Source: VRUE01 sp963697915 (GTDB lineage Bacteria; Actinomycetota; Thermoleophilia; Solirubrobacterales; 70-9). From it: 64,000 nt of DNA. Made by a program: the position numbers and the translations under genes. This document shows, piece after piece, positions 31,893-40,174 of the stretch (positions are counted from its first letter, which is position 1; each line of letters starts with the position of its first letter). The stretch is taken from the NCBI GenBank assembly GCA_963697915.1, contig OY969103.1, positions 1,178,001 through 1,242,000 of the forward strand, written 5' to 3'. The notes under the pieces are model-generated. The model was not told the DNA's origin, ran no database searches, and saw only the letters and a list, made by a program, of their open reading frames with translations.

Positions 31893-33968
31893 ATGGCGGA
31901 GAAGGTCTACCGGGGGCTGCTGGTCCTGCTGCTCGACGCGGTGACGCTGCTGTTGCTCTCGGAGGTGATGGGCGGGTTCGTCCTCGACGGGGCGCCGGCG
32001 GCGCTGGGGGCGGCGGCGCTGATCGGCCTGCTCAACGCGCTGGTCTGGCCGGTGCTGGCGCGGTTCGCGCTGCCCTTGACGGTGCTCACCCTGGGGTTGG
32101 GGGCGCTGGTCCTCAACGGGATCGTGGTGACGGTCGCGCTGGAGCTGTTGCCGGGGGCGGAAATCGAGGGCGTGCTGGAGGGGACCGTGGTGACGATCGT
32201 CCTCGCGGCGGTGACCGCGACCGTCTACTCGCTGCTCGCCGTCGACGAGGACGAGACCTGGTACCGCTACGTCGTGCGGCGCCAGCAGCGGCGCCGCAAG
32301 CAGACGGTGCGCAGCGACGTCCCGGGCATCCTCTTCCTCGAGATCGACGGGCTCGCCCACGACGTCCTCTACCGGGCGCTCAGCGACGGCAGCGCGCCGA
32401 ACCTGGCCGCCTGGCTGCGCAGCGGCAGCCACGAGCTGAACAGGTGGGAGACCGACTGGTCTTCGCAGACCGGCGCCTGCCAGGCCGGCCTCCTGCACGG
32501 CGACAACGACGACATGCCGGCCTTCCGCTGGTGGGAGAAGGACCGCGACAAAGCGATCGTCACCAACCACCCGCGCGATGCCGAAGAGCTCGAGCGGCGG
32601 CACTCGGACGGGCGCGGCCTGCTGCACGCCGACGGCGCCAGCCGCGCCAACATCCTCTCCGGCGACGCCCCGCACTCGATGCTGACGATGAGCACGGCGC
32701 TGCGCCGCCGGCGCCCGATCGGGCGCGACTACGCCGCCTACTTCGCCCGCCCCTACGCGGTCGCCCGCACCTTCGTCCTCGTCCTCGCCGAGGTCGCGCG
32801 CGAGCGCCGCGCCGCCCGCGCCCAGGTCCGCGACGACGTCCGCCCGCGCATCGCCCGCGGCCTCTCCTACGCCTTCGTCCGCGCCTGGGGCACGATCGTC
32901 CAGCGCGACCTGCAGGTCGCCGCCGTGGTCGGCGACGTCCTCTCCGGCCGCCCCACCATCTACACCACCTTCCTCGCCTACGACGAGGTCGCCCACCACT
33001 CCGGCATCGAGCGCCACGACGCGCTCGCCGTGCTGCGCGACCTCGACCGCCAGATCGCCCGGATCGCCGCCGCCTGCCCCGGGGCACCGCGGCCCTACCG
33101 GCTGGTCGTCCTCTCCGACCACGGCCAGTCGCAGGGTGAAACCTTCCGCGACCGCTACGACGAGACCTTCGAGCAGCTGGTCAGCGCCGCCTGCGAGGCG
33201 AAGAGCGTGATCGCGGTCGAAGGCAACGACGACGACTCGCTCGCCTACCTCAGCGCCGGGCTCACCGAGATCGCCCGCGACGACACCGCGGCCGGCCGCA
33301 CGGTGCGGATCGCGACCCGCAACCGGCGCGCCAACGGGGACGGCATCGTCGCCCTCGACGATGATGCGCGCGAGGACATCGAAGAGGCGCACGGCGACGA
33401 GGTCCCCGAGCTCTCGGTGATGGCCTCGGGCTGCCTCGGGCTGATCAGCTTCCCGCGCGAGCCCGGCCGCCTCACCCTCGAGCGGATCGAGGCGCTCTAC
33501 CCGCGGCTGCTGCCCACACTGCTCGGGCACCCGGGCGTCGGCTTCGTCCTGGTCCGCTCGGAGCGCGCCGGCGCGGTCGTCCTCGGCAAGGCGGGGACGC
33601 ACTACCTCGCCGAGGGCCGGGTCGAGGGCGAGGACCCGCTCGCCCCCTTCGGCCCAAACGCCGCCGACCACGTGCGGCGCACCGACGGCTTCCCCCACTG
33701 CGCCGACCTGATGGTCAACAGCACCTTCTGGCCGCGCTTCGGCGAAGTCGCAGCCTTCGAGGAGCTGGTCGGCTCGCACGGCGGGATGGGCGGCACGCAG
33801 AGCCACCCCTTCGTCCTCCACCCCAGCGAGCTGGCCTGGCCCGAGGAGGAGGTGGTCGGCGCCGAAAGCGTCCACCGCATCTTCCGCGGCTGGCTGACCC
33901 AGCTGGGACACGCGGACTACGCCAGCGAGGTCGACTCGCCCGGCACCAGCACCCGCGCCTCGACCTGA
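31893..33968 (+). CDS. Holin-like membrane domain fused to alkaline-phosphatase-superfamily phosphodiesterase
   Basis: Residues 1-125 contain four membrane segments of the phage-holin (4_2) type seen in mycobacterial small membrane proteins (GGFVLDGAPAALGAAALIGL, LPLTVLTLGLGALVLNGIVV). A basic cytoplasmic linker (RYVVRRQQRRRKQTVRSD) follows, then a ~550-residue alkaline-phosphatase-superfamily domain: FLEIDGLAHDVLYRALSDGS, APNLAAWLRSGSHELNRWET, SQTGACQAGLLHG, TFLAYDEVAHHSGI and VVLSDHGQSQGETF supply the metal ligands. Type I phosphodiesterase or nucleotide pyrophosphatase activity is likely. With no span after the catalytic domain and a basic linker, that domain may be cytoplasmic. Confidence 0.85.
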   Translation: MAEKVYRGLLVLLLDAVTLLLLSEVMGGFVLDGAPAALGAAALIGLLNALVWPVLARFALPLTVLTLGLGALVLNGIVVTVALELLPGAEIEGVLEGTVVTIVLAAVTATVYSLLAVDEDETWYRYVVRRQQRRRKQTVRSDVPGILFLEIDGLAHDVLYRALSDGSAPNLAAWLRSGSHELNRWETDWSSQTGACQAGLLHGDNDDMPAFRWWEKDRDKAIVTNHPRDAEELERRHSDGRGLLHADGASRANILSGDAPHSMLTMSTALRRRRPIGRDYAAYFARPYAVARTFVLVLAEVARERRAARAQVRDDVRPRIARGLSYAFVRAWGTIVQRDLQVAAVVGDVLSGRPTIYTTFLAYDEVAHHSGIERHDALAVLRDLDRQIARIAAACPGAPRPYRLVVLSDHGQSQGETFRDRYDETFEQLVSAACEAKSVIAVEGNDDDSLAYLSAGLTEIARDDTAAGRTVRIATRNRRANGDGIVALDDDAREDIEEAHGDEVPELSVMASGCLGLISFPREPGRLTLERIEALYPRLLPTLLGHPGVGFVLVRSERAGAVVLGKAGTHYLAEGRVEGEDPLAPFGPNAADHVRRTDGFPHCADLMVNSTFWPRFGEVAAFEELVGSHGGMGGTQSHPFVLHPSELAWPEEEVVGAESVHRIFRGWLTQLGHADYASEVDSPGTSTRAST

Positions 33969-34681
33969 GGCGCGAGCTTCTCCATCCAGGCGCCGAACTC
34001 GCGCGGCGGCGCGCGCAGCGGCTCCGGCCGCAGCCGCGCCAGGCCGAGCGGGTAGAGCGTCCCCCAGTGGATCGGGACGGCGACCCGCGGTGAGAGCAGG
34101 GCGGCGGCGCGGGCGGCGCGTTCGGGGTCGAGGTGCCCGACGCCGATGTTCGTGCCCCAGCCCCAGATCGGCAGCAGCGCCAGGTCGAGCCGGTTGCCGC
34201 CGAGCTCCGCCATGCCGTCGAAGAGATCGGTGTCGCCGGCGAAGTAGATCCGCCGCCGGCTGCCGCCGAGCAGGAACCCGACCGCTTCCGAGTCGCGCTC
34301 GAAGCGGCGCCCGTGGTTGGGGTGCCGCGCCTCGGTGGCGGTGACCGTGACCGCGCCGACCCGGGCCGCCTCGCCCGGCGCCAGCTCGGTGACCGTGGTG
34401 AAGCCCTGGCCCGTGAGGAACCCGCCCGAGCCCGGCGAGGCCAGCACCGGAACGCCGCGGTCGAGGCGGCGCAGCGAGGGCAGGTCGGCATGGTCGTGGT
34501 GCAGGTGCGAGACGAGGACGGCGTCGAGGTTCTCGCTCAGCCCCGGCGCCGGCGGCGCCCCGTGGCGGCGCAGCGGCCCGACCCGCCGGCGCAGCACCGG
34601 GTCGGTCAGCAGCCGGGCGCCGTCGAGCTCGGCGAGCACGGTGGCGTGGCCGACGTAGGTGACCCGCTCGGGCGCGCTCAC
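33917..34681 (-). CDS. MBL-fold metallo-hydrolase (UlaG/NAPE-PLD-like)
   Basis: From GTG 34681 the product is 254 residues with the metallo-beta-lactamase motifs: VTYVGHATVLAELDGARLLT, metal motif SHLHHDHADLPSL (HxHxDH), EARHPNHGRRFERD, FAGDTDLFDG and VPIHWGT. This resembles NAPE-PLD/UlaG-type phosphodiesterases or lactonases. Its 3' end overlaps the holin-phosphodiesterase gene by 52 bases in convergent orientation. The frame is open for 1 kb further upstream but that part is antisense to the permease and not coding. Confidence 0.85.
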   Translation of the reverse strand: MSAPERVTYVGHATVLAELDGARLLTDPVLRRRVGPLRRHGAPPAPGLSENLDAVLVSHLHHDHADLPSLRRLDRGVPVLASPGSGGFLTGQGFTTVTELAPGEAARVGAVTVTATEARHPNHGRRFERDSEAVGFLLGGSRRRIYFAGDTDLFDGMAELGGNRLDLALLPIWGWGTNIGVGHLDPERAARAAALLSPRVAVPIHWGTLYPLGLARLRPEPLRAPPREFGAWMEKLAPQVEARVLVPGESTSLA

Positions 34682-34753
34682 GGCCGCGCCGCCCGCCGGG
34701 CGTGTCGGGGCCGCCCCGTATCTTCCGCCGCGCTGATGAGCGAGGAGCGGCGA

Positions 34754-35932
34754 ATGACCTTCCGCGGGCGGTTGCGACGCCCAGGGCGTGAGAGCGCCGA
34801 CGGCGAGGACGGTGTCATCGAGTTCGATCCCGGGGCATTGAGCGGGATCTTCGCCGCTCCCAAGTGGATGCGCGACCTCGGCTTCTCCTCCTGGCTGCTG
34901 GTCGGGTTCGCGGCGGCGCTGATCGGCGTGATCTGGCTGCTCTCGCTGACCCAGACCATCGTCATGCCGGTGATCGTCGCCGCGATCATCGCCTCGGTCG
35001 CCTCGCCCCTCGTCGACTGGTTGAGCCGGCGGCGGATCCCGCGGGGAATCGGCGCCGCGCTGGTCTTCCTGGCGATCATCGCGGTCGGCATCGGCGTCGG
35101 CCTCATCGTCATGGCGGGGATCGCGAGCCAAGCGACGGGCCTCACCGAACAGCTGCGCGAAGGGGCGAGTGAGATCGAGTCCTTCGTCGGCGACCTCGGC
35201 GTCAAGGCGTCGACCGCGGCGGACGCCAATGCCGGCGCCTCGGCCTCGATCAGCGACGGCTTCCAGGCCCTGACCCACGGCCTGCTCGGCGGCGTCGACA
35301 AGCTCGCTTCGCTGACCGTCTTCCTCTCCTTCACCGCCCTCAGCCTCTTCTTCCTGCTCAAGGACGCGCCGACGATCGGCGGCTTCGTCGAGCGCCACCT
35401 CGGAGTGCCGGTGCCGGTCGCCCGCACGATCCTCGGCCGCGTGGGGGGCAGCCTGCGCGGTTACTTCCTCGGGGTCACGGTCGTCTCCGTCTGGAGCTCG
35501 CTGATCGTCGGCGCCGGGGCGCTGGCGCTCGGCGTCCCCCTGCCCGGCACGATCGCCGCGGTCACCTTCGTCGGCGGCTTCGTGCCATACCTGGGCGCCT
35601 GGGTCGCCGGCGCCTTCGCGGTCCTGATCGCGCTCGGCGGCGCCAGCCCCGAGGTGGCGGCGGCGATGATCGTCGTCGTCCTGATGGCGAACGGGATCCT
35701 CCAGCAGCTGGTCCAGCCGATCGCCTACGGCGCCGCGCTCAAGCTCCACCCCCTGGCCGTGCTGATCGCGACGATCGCCGGCGGCTGCCTGTTCGGCACC
35801 GTCGGCCTGGTTCTGGCGGCCCCCCTGCTCTCCGCCGCGGTGAAGATCACCGCCGACATCAAGGCCGCGGAGGCGATGTCGGACACCGGTTCAGAGACCG
35901 CCGGCGCGAACGCCCGAGTGTCAGCGTCCTGA
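34754..35932 (+). CDS. AI-2E family transporter (UPF0118)
   Basis: The product (392 residues from ATG 34754) has the 7-8 membrane segments and conserved C-terminal half of the PerM/TqsA superfamily: TIVMPVIVAAIIASVASPLV, FLSFTALSLFFLLKDAP, LGVPLPGTIAAVTFVGGFVP YLG, and QQLVQPIAYGAALKLHPLAV. Substrate may be a signal, ion or peptide; AI-2 export is not implied. ATG 34754 is preferred over 34736 because GAGGAG lies 6 bases upstream. It is divergent from the MBL-fold gene. Confidence 0.87.
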   Translation: MTFRGRLRRPGRESADGEDGVIEFDPGALSGIFAAPKWMRDLGFSSWLLVGFAAALIGVIWLLSLTQTIVMPVIVAAIIASVASPLVDWLSRRRIPRGIGAALVFLAIIAVGIGVGLIVMAGIASQATGLTEQLREGASEIESFVGDLGVKASTAADANAGASASISDGFQALTHGLLGGVDKLASLTVFLSFTALSLFFLLKDAPTIGGFVERHLGVPVPVARTILGRVGGSLRGYFLGVTVVSVWSSLIVGAGALALGVPLPGTIAAVTFVGGFVPYLGAWVAGAFAVLIALGGASPEVAAAMIVVVLMANGILQQLVQPIAYGAALKLHPLAVLIATIAGGCLFGTVGLVLAAPLLSAAVKITADIKAAEAMSDTGSETAGANARVSAS

Positions 35933-36004
35933 CAGCGGGGGCAGCGACGTAAGCGCCGGCCTGTTGGTGGTGTGACCCAGCAATCTCTCCAGGGAGGCAG
36001 AGAA

Positions 36005-36418
36005 ATGTTTGTCCGACTGCTGATCGGCGGTTCGATCGCCTGCGGCCTGCTCGCAACTCAAGGCATGGCGCAGGCCGAGCCGGCGAGCGCCCGCATGTTC
36101 AAAGGCAAGACCAGCCAGGGCTACGCGATCAAGGTCACCGTCAAGGAGGGCCGGTTCAGGCTGGTCGGCTTCGAAGCGGACCTGAAGTGCAAGGACGGCA
36201 GCCGGCTGACCCTGGCCGAGGGCGGCTTCCTCTGGACCAAGGCGAAGCCGAACGGGAGCTTCCGCGATGCCCAGTTCGGCAAGACCGACAGCGTCTACTT
36301 CCGCGGCCGGGTGAACGAGAAACGGATCCGCGGCGAGGTGCGCCTGACCGACAAGGAACGCGGTCAGCCGGCCTGCGGCTCGCGCTGGATCAAGTTCAAC
36401 GCGACGCCGCGTCGCTGA
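36005..36418 (+). CDS. Small exported protein, hypothetical
   Basis: The 137-residue product has a signal peptide (LLIGGSIACGLLATQGMAQA) and a mature beta-rich part (KGKTSQGYAIKVTVKEGRFR, FEADLKCKDGSRLTLAEGGF, SVYFRGRVNEKRIRGEVRLT, QPACGSRWIKFNA) with two Cys that may pair. This looks like a lipocalin-like small barrel. ATG 36005 is supported by GGGAGG 7-8 bases upstream. No family recognised. It is monocistronic, convergent with the Crp gene. Confidence 0.7.
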   Translation: MFVRLLIGGSIACGLLATQGMAQAEPASARMFKGKTSQGYAIKVTVKEGRFRLVGFEADLKCKDGSRLTLAEGGFLWTKAKPNGSFRDAQFGKTDSVYFRGRVNEKRIRGEVRLTDKERGQPACGSRWIKFNATPRR

Positions 36419-36454
36419 GCGGCCGAGCGCGCAGGGGCGCGCGGGGCGGGGCGC

Positions 36455-37138
36455 TCACCCCGGGGGGTCGCCGAGCAGGACCCAGCGGCCCCCCGCGGTG
36501 CGGTCGAGGCGACCCGCCTCGCGCAGCTCGGCCAGGGCGGTCGTCACCGACGGGCGCCGCGCCCCGGCGAGCTCGGCGAGCACCCGGTGCGGGAGGCGGA
36601 TCGAGACGTGGACGCCGTCGGGCTTCGCCTTCCCCCAGCGCTCGGCTATCCGCCAGAGCAGGACGAGGAGGCGCTCGTCGAGGCCGACGATGCTGGCGAT
36701 CGCGCTGTCGGCGGCGGACGCCCGCGAGCGCCGCATCCCGCGCGCGACGAGGTTGGCGCTGACCACGGGCCAGCGGCCCAGATCGCACACCAGGCGCGGG
36801 CCCAGCACGGCCAGCGTCGTCCGTTCCAGCACCTCCCAGGACGCTTCGCAGAACGAGGTCGTGTCTTCCAGCCACGGCTGCAGCAGGTCGCCGCGGCCAA
36901 GCAGCTCGACGCTGGCGCCGCCGCCGACCTCGACCCGGCGCGCGATCAGGCCGCGGACGAGGAGGAAGCCGAGGTGCTCGGCGCCCGGTGGCTCGCGGTC
37001 GGGCTGCCACTGCCCCTTCTCAAGCGCGGTCGCCCGCAGCGGCAGGGCCGCCCCCGCGGCAGCGCGGTCGCCCGCGCTCAACCCGTCGCCAAGCGCGGGA
37101 TCGCAATCCAGCAGCTGGACGACGCGGACTCCCCCCAT
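36455..37138 (-). CDS. Crp/Fnr-family regulator
   Basis: From ATG 37138 the product is 227 residues: an effector barrel (LGFLLVRGLIARRVEVGGGA, SVELLGRGDLLQPWLEDT), a dimer helix, and a C-terminal winged helix (RLPHRVLAELAGARRPSVTT, ALAELREAGRLDRTAGGRWV). No Fnr-type Cys cluster is present and the cAMP-pocket signature is degenerate, so the effector is unknown. The frame goes on to a TTG at 37174 but adds no conserved residues. A 47-bp hairpin repeat lies 38 bases upstream. Confidence 0.85.
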   Translation of the reverse strand: MGGVRVVQLLDCDPALGDGLSAGDRAAAGAALPLRATALEKGQWQPDREPPGAEHLGFLLVRGLIARRVEVGGGASVELLGRGDLLQPWLEDTTSFCEASWEVLERTTLAVLGPRLVCDLGRWPVVSANLVARGMRRSRASAADSAIASIVGLDERLLVLLWRIAERWGKAKPDGVHVSIRLPHRVLAELAGARRPSVTTALAELREAGRLDRTAGGRWVLLGDPPG

Positions 37139-37175
37139 CCCGGTCCACCACTGCCCCCCGGGGGAGAAGCTCAAA

Positions 37176-37222
37176 CATCCTCACGCGTTTTCCCTCTATT
37201 TCAGGGAAAACGCGTGAGGATG
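37176..37222. repeat. 47-bp hairpin repeat, copy 2
   Basis: Perfect 20-base arms (starting CATCCTCACGCG) around the centre CTATTTC. It is the reverse complement of the element at 26225-26271, whose centre is GAAATAG. Here it stands between two minus-strand genes, 13 bases after the ECF42 sigma stop, where it could end that transcript before the crp-like gene. Confidence 0.8.
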
Positions 37223-37235
37223 GGTATGGGGTGAC

Positions 37236-38495
37236 TCAGCGGCGGGCCTCGGAGCGGGCCTGGAGCAGGTCGCGCTCGCGCTGGTTGGCGGTCATCGCGG
37301 CGGCGCGGGCGAACTCGGCGCTCGCCTCTTCGGTGCGGCCGAGGCGCTCGAGCAGCTCGGCGCGGGCGGCGGGCAGCAGGTGGTAGCCGGCCAGCGCCGG
37401 CTCCCCGGCGAGGTCGTCGAGCAGCTCCATCCCGGCCGCCGGGCCGAAGGCCATGCCGACGGCGACGGCGCGGTTGAGGCGGACGACCGGCGAGCCGGTG
37501 ATCGCCGCGAGGCCGTCGTAGAAGGCGACGATCCGCTCCCAGTCGGTCTGCTCGGGCGTGCGGGCGCGGGCGTGGCAGGCGGCGATCCCGGCCTGCAGCG
37601 CGTAGGGGCCGAGCGGCTGGCCCAGCGCTTCCGCCCGCTCCAACCCCTTCAGCCCCCGGCCGATCAGGACGAAGTCCCAGCGCGCCCGGTCCTGCTCGAG
37701 CAGCGGCACCGCCTCGCCGTCGGGCCCGGTGCGGGCCCCGAAGCGCGAGGCCTGGAGCTCCATCAGCGCCAGCAGGCCGAGCGCCTCGGGCTCACGCGGC
37801 GCCAGGCCGACGAGGATCCGGCCCAGCCGCATCGCCTCCTGGCAGAGGTCGGCCCGGATCCAGTCTTCGCCGCCGCTCGCCGCGTAGCCCTCGTTGAAGA
37901 TCGCGTAGATCACCTCGAGCACGGAGGAGAGCCGCTGCTCGCGCTCGGCGGCGCCCGGCACCTCGATCGGCACCCGCGCCTCGGCCAGGGTGCGCTTGGC
38001 GCGGACGATCCGCTGCGCCACGGTCGACTCCTTGGCGAGGAACGCGCGGGCGATCTCCGCCGTGCTCAGCGAGCCGACCAGGCGCAGGGTCAGCGCCACC
38101 CGCGCCTCGGTCGAGAGCACCGGGTGGCAGGCGGTGAAGATCAGGCTGAGCAGGTCGTCTTCGATCTCGTCGTCGGCCGCCGCGGCGAGGTCGGGCTCGG
38201 CGAGCCGCGCCCGCAGCTCTGCTTCGCGCCCCAGCTCCTCCTCCTTGCGGGCCGCCATCTCCCGGCGTCGCAGACGGTCGATCGCCCGGTTCTTCGCCGT
38301 GGCCATCAGCCAGGCGCCGGGGTTGTCGGGGACGCCGGTCTCGGGCCACTGCTCCAGCGCGGCGAGCAGCGCCTCCTGGGCCATGTCCTCGGCGACGCCG
38401 ACGTCGCCGGTCATCCGCGCCAGCGCGGCGATCAGCCGGGCCGACTCGATCCTCCAGACCGCGTCGATCGCGCGGCGGGCGTCGTCACTGCCCAT
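37236..38495 (-). CDS. ECF42-type sigma factor (second copy) with C-terminal extension
   Basis: The 419-residue product has sigma region 2 (AEDMAQEALLAALEQWPETG, NPGAWLMATAKNRAIDRLRR), region 4 (LSTAEIARAFLAKESTVAQR) and the ~200-residue DUF6596/TPR-like extension (EPEALGLLALMELQASRFGA, PEQTDWERIVAFYDGL, SPVVRLNRAVAVGMAFGPAA). It is related to the sigma at 6040-7239 but not a recent duplicate. It starts 31 bases after the DGPF gene on the same strand; both should be read from the promoter at 39021-39047. Confidence 0.9.
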   Translation of the reverse strand: MGSDDARRAIDAVWRIESARLIAALARMTGDVGVAEDMAQEALLAALEQWPETGVPDNPGAWLMATAKNRAIDRLRRREMAARKEEELGREAELRARLAEPDLAAAADDEIEDDLLSLIFTACHPVLSTEARVALTLRLVGSLSTAEIARAFLAKESTVAQRIVRAKRTLAEARVPIEVPGAAEREQRLSSVLEVIYAIFNEGYAASGGEDWIRADLCQEAMRLGRILVGLAPREPEALGLLALMELQASRFGARTGPDGEAVPLLEQDRARWDFVLIGRGLKGLERAEALGQPLGPYALQAGIAACHARARTPEQTDWERIVAFYDGLAAITGSPVVRLNRAVAVGMAFGPAAGMELLDDLAGEPALAGYHLLPAARAELLERLGRTEEASAEFARAAAMTANQRERDLLQARSEARR

Positions 38496-38526
38496 GCTCT
38501 GCTCGCCCGCCGCGCCGTCCGGACGA

Positions 38527-38955
38527 CTACTGGTTCTGCTCGGCCTGGGCCCGGATGCGGTCCTCCTGCTCGCGCAGCTCCGGGGTGAACTCCTCGCCGA
38601 AGTCGTCGGCCTCGAAGACCTGACGGATCTCGATCGCGCCGCCTTCCTCGTGGGGGTCGGGGCAGCGCTTGATCCACTCGACCGCCTCCTCGAAGGAGCC
38701 GACCTGCAGCAGCCAGTAGCCGGCGATCAGCTCCTTGGTCTCGGCAAAGGGCCCGTCGATCACGGTCCGCTCGCCGCCCTTGCCGAAGCTGACCCGGGCG
38801 CCCTTCGAGCTCGGGTGCAGGCCCTCGCCGGCCAGCAGCACCCCGGCCTTGACCATTTCCTCGTTGAAGTTGCCCATCGCGGCGAGCATCTCCTCGCTCG
38901 GCATCACGCCGGCCTCGGAGTCCTCGTTCGCCTTGACAATCGCCATCACTCTCAT
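38527..38955 (-). CDS. DGPF (YCII-related) domain protein (second copy)
   Basis: The 142-residue product starts MRVMAIVKANEDSEAGVMPS and carries VIDGPFAETKELIAGYWLLQ, the DGPF signature, with a C-terminal DPHEEGGAIEIRQVFEADDF. This longer variety (with Met/Glu-rich start) is the common actinobacterial partner of ECF42 factors. GAAAGGACA lies upstream of the ATG. The promoter about 70 bases before it matches the ECF42 consensus exactly, so the pair is probably autoregulated. Confidence 0.88.
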   Translation of the reverse strand: MRVMAIVKANEDSEAGVMPSEEMLAAMGNFNEEMVKAGVLLAGEGLHPSSKGARVSFGKGGERTVIDGPFAETKELIAGYWLLQVGSFEEAVEWIKRCPDPHEEGGAIEIRQVFEADDFGEEFTPELREQEDRIRAQAEQNQ

Positions 38956-39020
38956 CTCGGTGTCCTTTCGGTCGTCTCCGGGAAGTCGGTGTGCCCGATA
39001 TTCCCGCTTCTACCCACTAC

Positions 39021-39047
39021 GACGAACGAGCCCCGGCGAAATCGACA
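39021..39047 (-). promoter_or_regulatory. ECF42 consensus promoter
   Basis: On the minus strand TGTCGA (39047-39042) is followed by exactly 17 bases and CGTC (39024-39021). Characterised ECF42 promoters have TGTCGA at -35 and CG(A/T)C at -10. It lies 66 bases upstream of the DGPF start, in the right direction. Confidence 0.75.
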
Positions 39048-39084
39048 CGGGCTCGAAGCTCGCTCGATGAGGCCCTCGCCGGCG

Positions 39085-39522
39085 TCAGGACGGGTCTGAA
39101 ATCCAGTGCGACTCAACGTCGAGATGGTCGCCCAGTCGCTCGAGGTGCTGATCGAAGTGGAGGATGCCGACCCCCACATCCTGCGCGGCCGCGGCCACCG
39201 CGAGGTCGGTGAGAGGAAAGCGATGGGCGCCGTGCGAGCCATCGACTGCCAGCTCTCGCATCGTCGCCAGGACCGCCCGTTGGACGCCGCGATCGACCGG
39301 CACCTCATGCAGCCCCTCCAACGTCCGCTCCACTGCGGCGATCCCATCTGCTCCTCTCGCGTCGACCATGAGCTCGTAGCGCACCGGCCAACACCAGCGG
39401 ACGTCTCCCCGCTCGATCGAGCCAAGCAGCAGATCGCGCGCCCGGCTGTCGCGACGAGCCTGCATCCAGGCGGAGGTATCCGCGAGCACCGGGCCGGCCC
39501 CGTCCCAGAGCCGAATTGGCAT
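39085..39522 (-). CDS. PIN-domain toxin (VapC-type)
   Basis: The 145-residue product has the PIN nuclease acidic residues: D15 in PVLADTSAW, E50 in VRYELMVDAR, D106 in HRFPLTDLAVAAAAQ and D124 in GILHFDQHLERL. Such proteins cut RNA, often tRNA, when freed from the antitoxin. ATG 39522 overlaps the last base of the antitoxin stop, the usual coupling of a VapBC operon. Confidence 0.87.
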   Translation of the reverse strand: MPIRLWDGAGPVLADTSAWMQARRDSRARDLLLGSIERGDVRWCWPVRYELMVDARGADGIAAVERTLEGLHEVPVDRGVQRAVLATMRELAVDGSHGAHRFPLTDLAVAAAAQDVGVGILHFDQHLERLGDHLDVESHWISDPS

Positions 39523-39785
39523 CAGGCCGCTGGTGGCGCGTTGAGGCGATCGACCGCAGCCAGGTCGAGGTCGAACTGCTCAGAGCCCATCGCCTCGAAC
39601 AGGGCCTCGGCAGCAACACGGCGGTTGCGACCAGCCTCCAGCTCTGCCTCCGCCCCCTCAACCGCAAGGCGGCGAAGCAACGTCGCGTCGGGCTCGCGAG
39701 TGCCGGTGGCCGCGCGCACCCGCGCCAAGGCCTCCCCCAGCTCGGGATCTGCGGTGACAGCGATACGCGGATGCTTGGAAGGCAC
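39522..39785 (-). CDS. VapB-type antitoxin
   Basis: The 87-residue product begins MPSKHPRIAVTADPELGEAL with a ribbon-helix-helix look, followed by TGTREPDATLLRRLAVEGAE and a C-terminal toxin-binding tail (EQFDLDLAAVDRLNAPP). Size, order and one-base overlap with the PIN gene mark it as the antitoxin. It should also repress the operon. Confidence 0.78.
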   Translation of the reverse strand: MPSKHPRIAVTADPELGEALARVRAATGTREPDATLLRRLAVEGAEAELEAGRNRRVAAEALFEAMGSEQFDLDLAAVDRLNAPPAA

Positions 39786-39817
39786 GGGCTAAGTGTAGCT
39801 CGACGGAGTGACTCTGC

Positions 39818-40153
39818 TCACGCCGGTCCGCGAGGCGCCGGATTGCGCCTCGCCCAGCGGGAGATGCGGCTCGAGCCGGAGACGACCTCGCCGTCGTCGA
39901 GGACCAGGATCGGGACCTCGTCGGTGCCGCTGAGGCGCTTCACCTCGGCCCGGTCGGCGCCGCGGCGGCGCCAGGTCCAGGGTGAGATCCGGTAGCCGCC
40001 GACCGTCTTCAGCTCGTACTCGTGGCCGGCGTCGTCGAGCGCCCAGGCCGCACGCACGCAGGGGTGGGTGGCCCTGGTGAGCGGGCCGAGGGCGGCGACC
40101 CGGCGCGGCGGCCGGGGCCCGAACCACTTGCGCCTGCAGACGTAGAGGACCAT
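39818..40153 (-). CDS. Glutaredoxin/GST N-terminal-like protein
   Basis: The 111-residue product (ATG 40153) has a thioredoxin-like fold pattern: MVLYVCRRKWFGP, a thiol region THPCVRAAWALDDAGHEYEL, the cis-Pro loop GTDEVPILVLDDGEVVSGSS and RISRWA, as in GST N-terminal domains. HPCVRA places a Cys where glutaredoxins have the active-site motif CPxC, but the second Cys is missing. It is divergent from a TetR gene with only 21 bases between the starts, so joint regulation is likely. Confidence 0.7.
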   Translation of the reverse strand: MVLYVCRRKWFGPRPPRRVAALGPLTRATHPCVRAAWALDDAGHEYELKTVGGYRISPWTWRRRGADRAEVKRLSGTDEVPILVLDDGEVVSGSSRISRWARRNPAPRGPA

Positions 40154-40174
40154 CGGTGTACGGTTCGCCAGGGT

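Noticed and set aside
33917..35749. Extension of the MBL-fold protein to 610 residues
   Set aside because: The first ~355 codons are antisense to the AI-2E permease and lack similarity; the MBL motifs begin right after GTG 34681.
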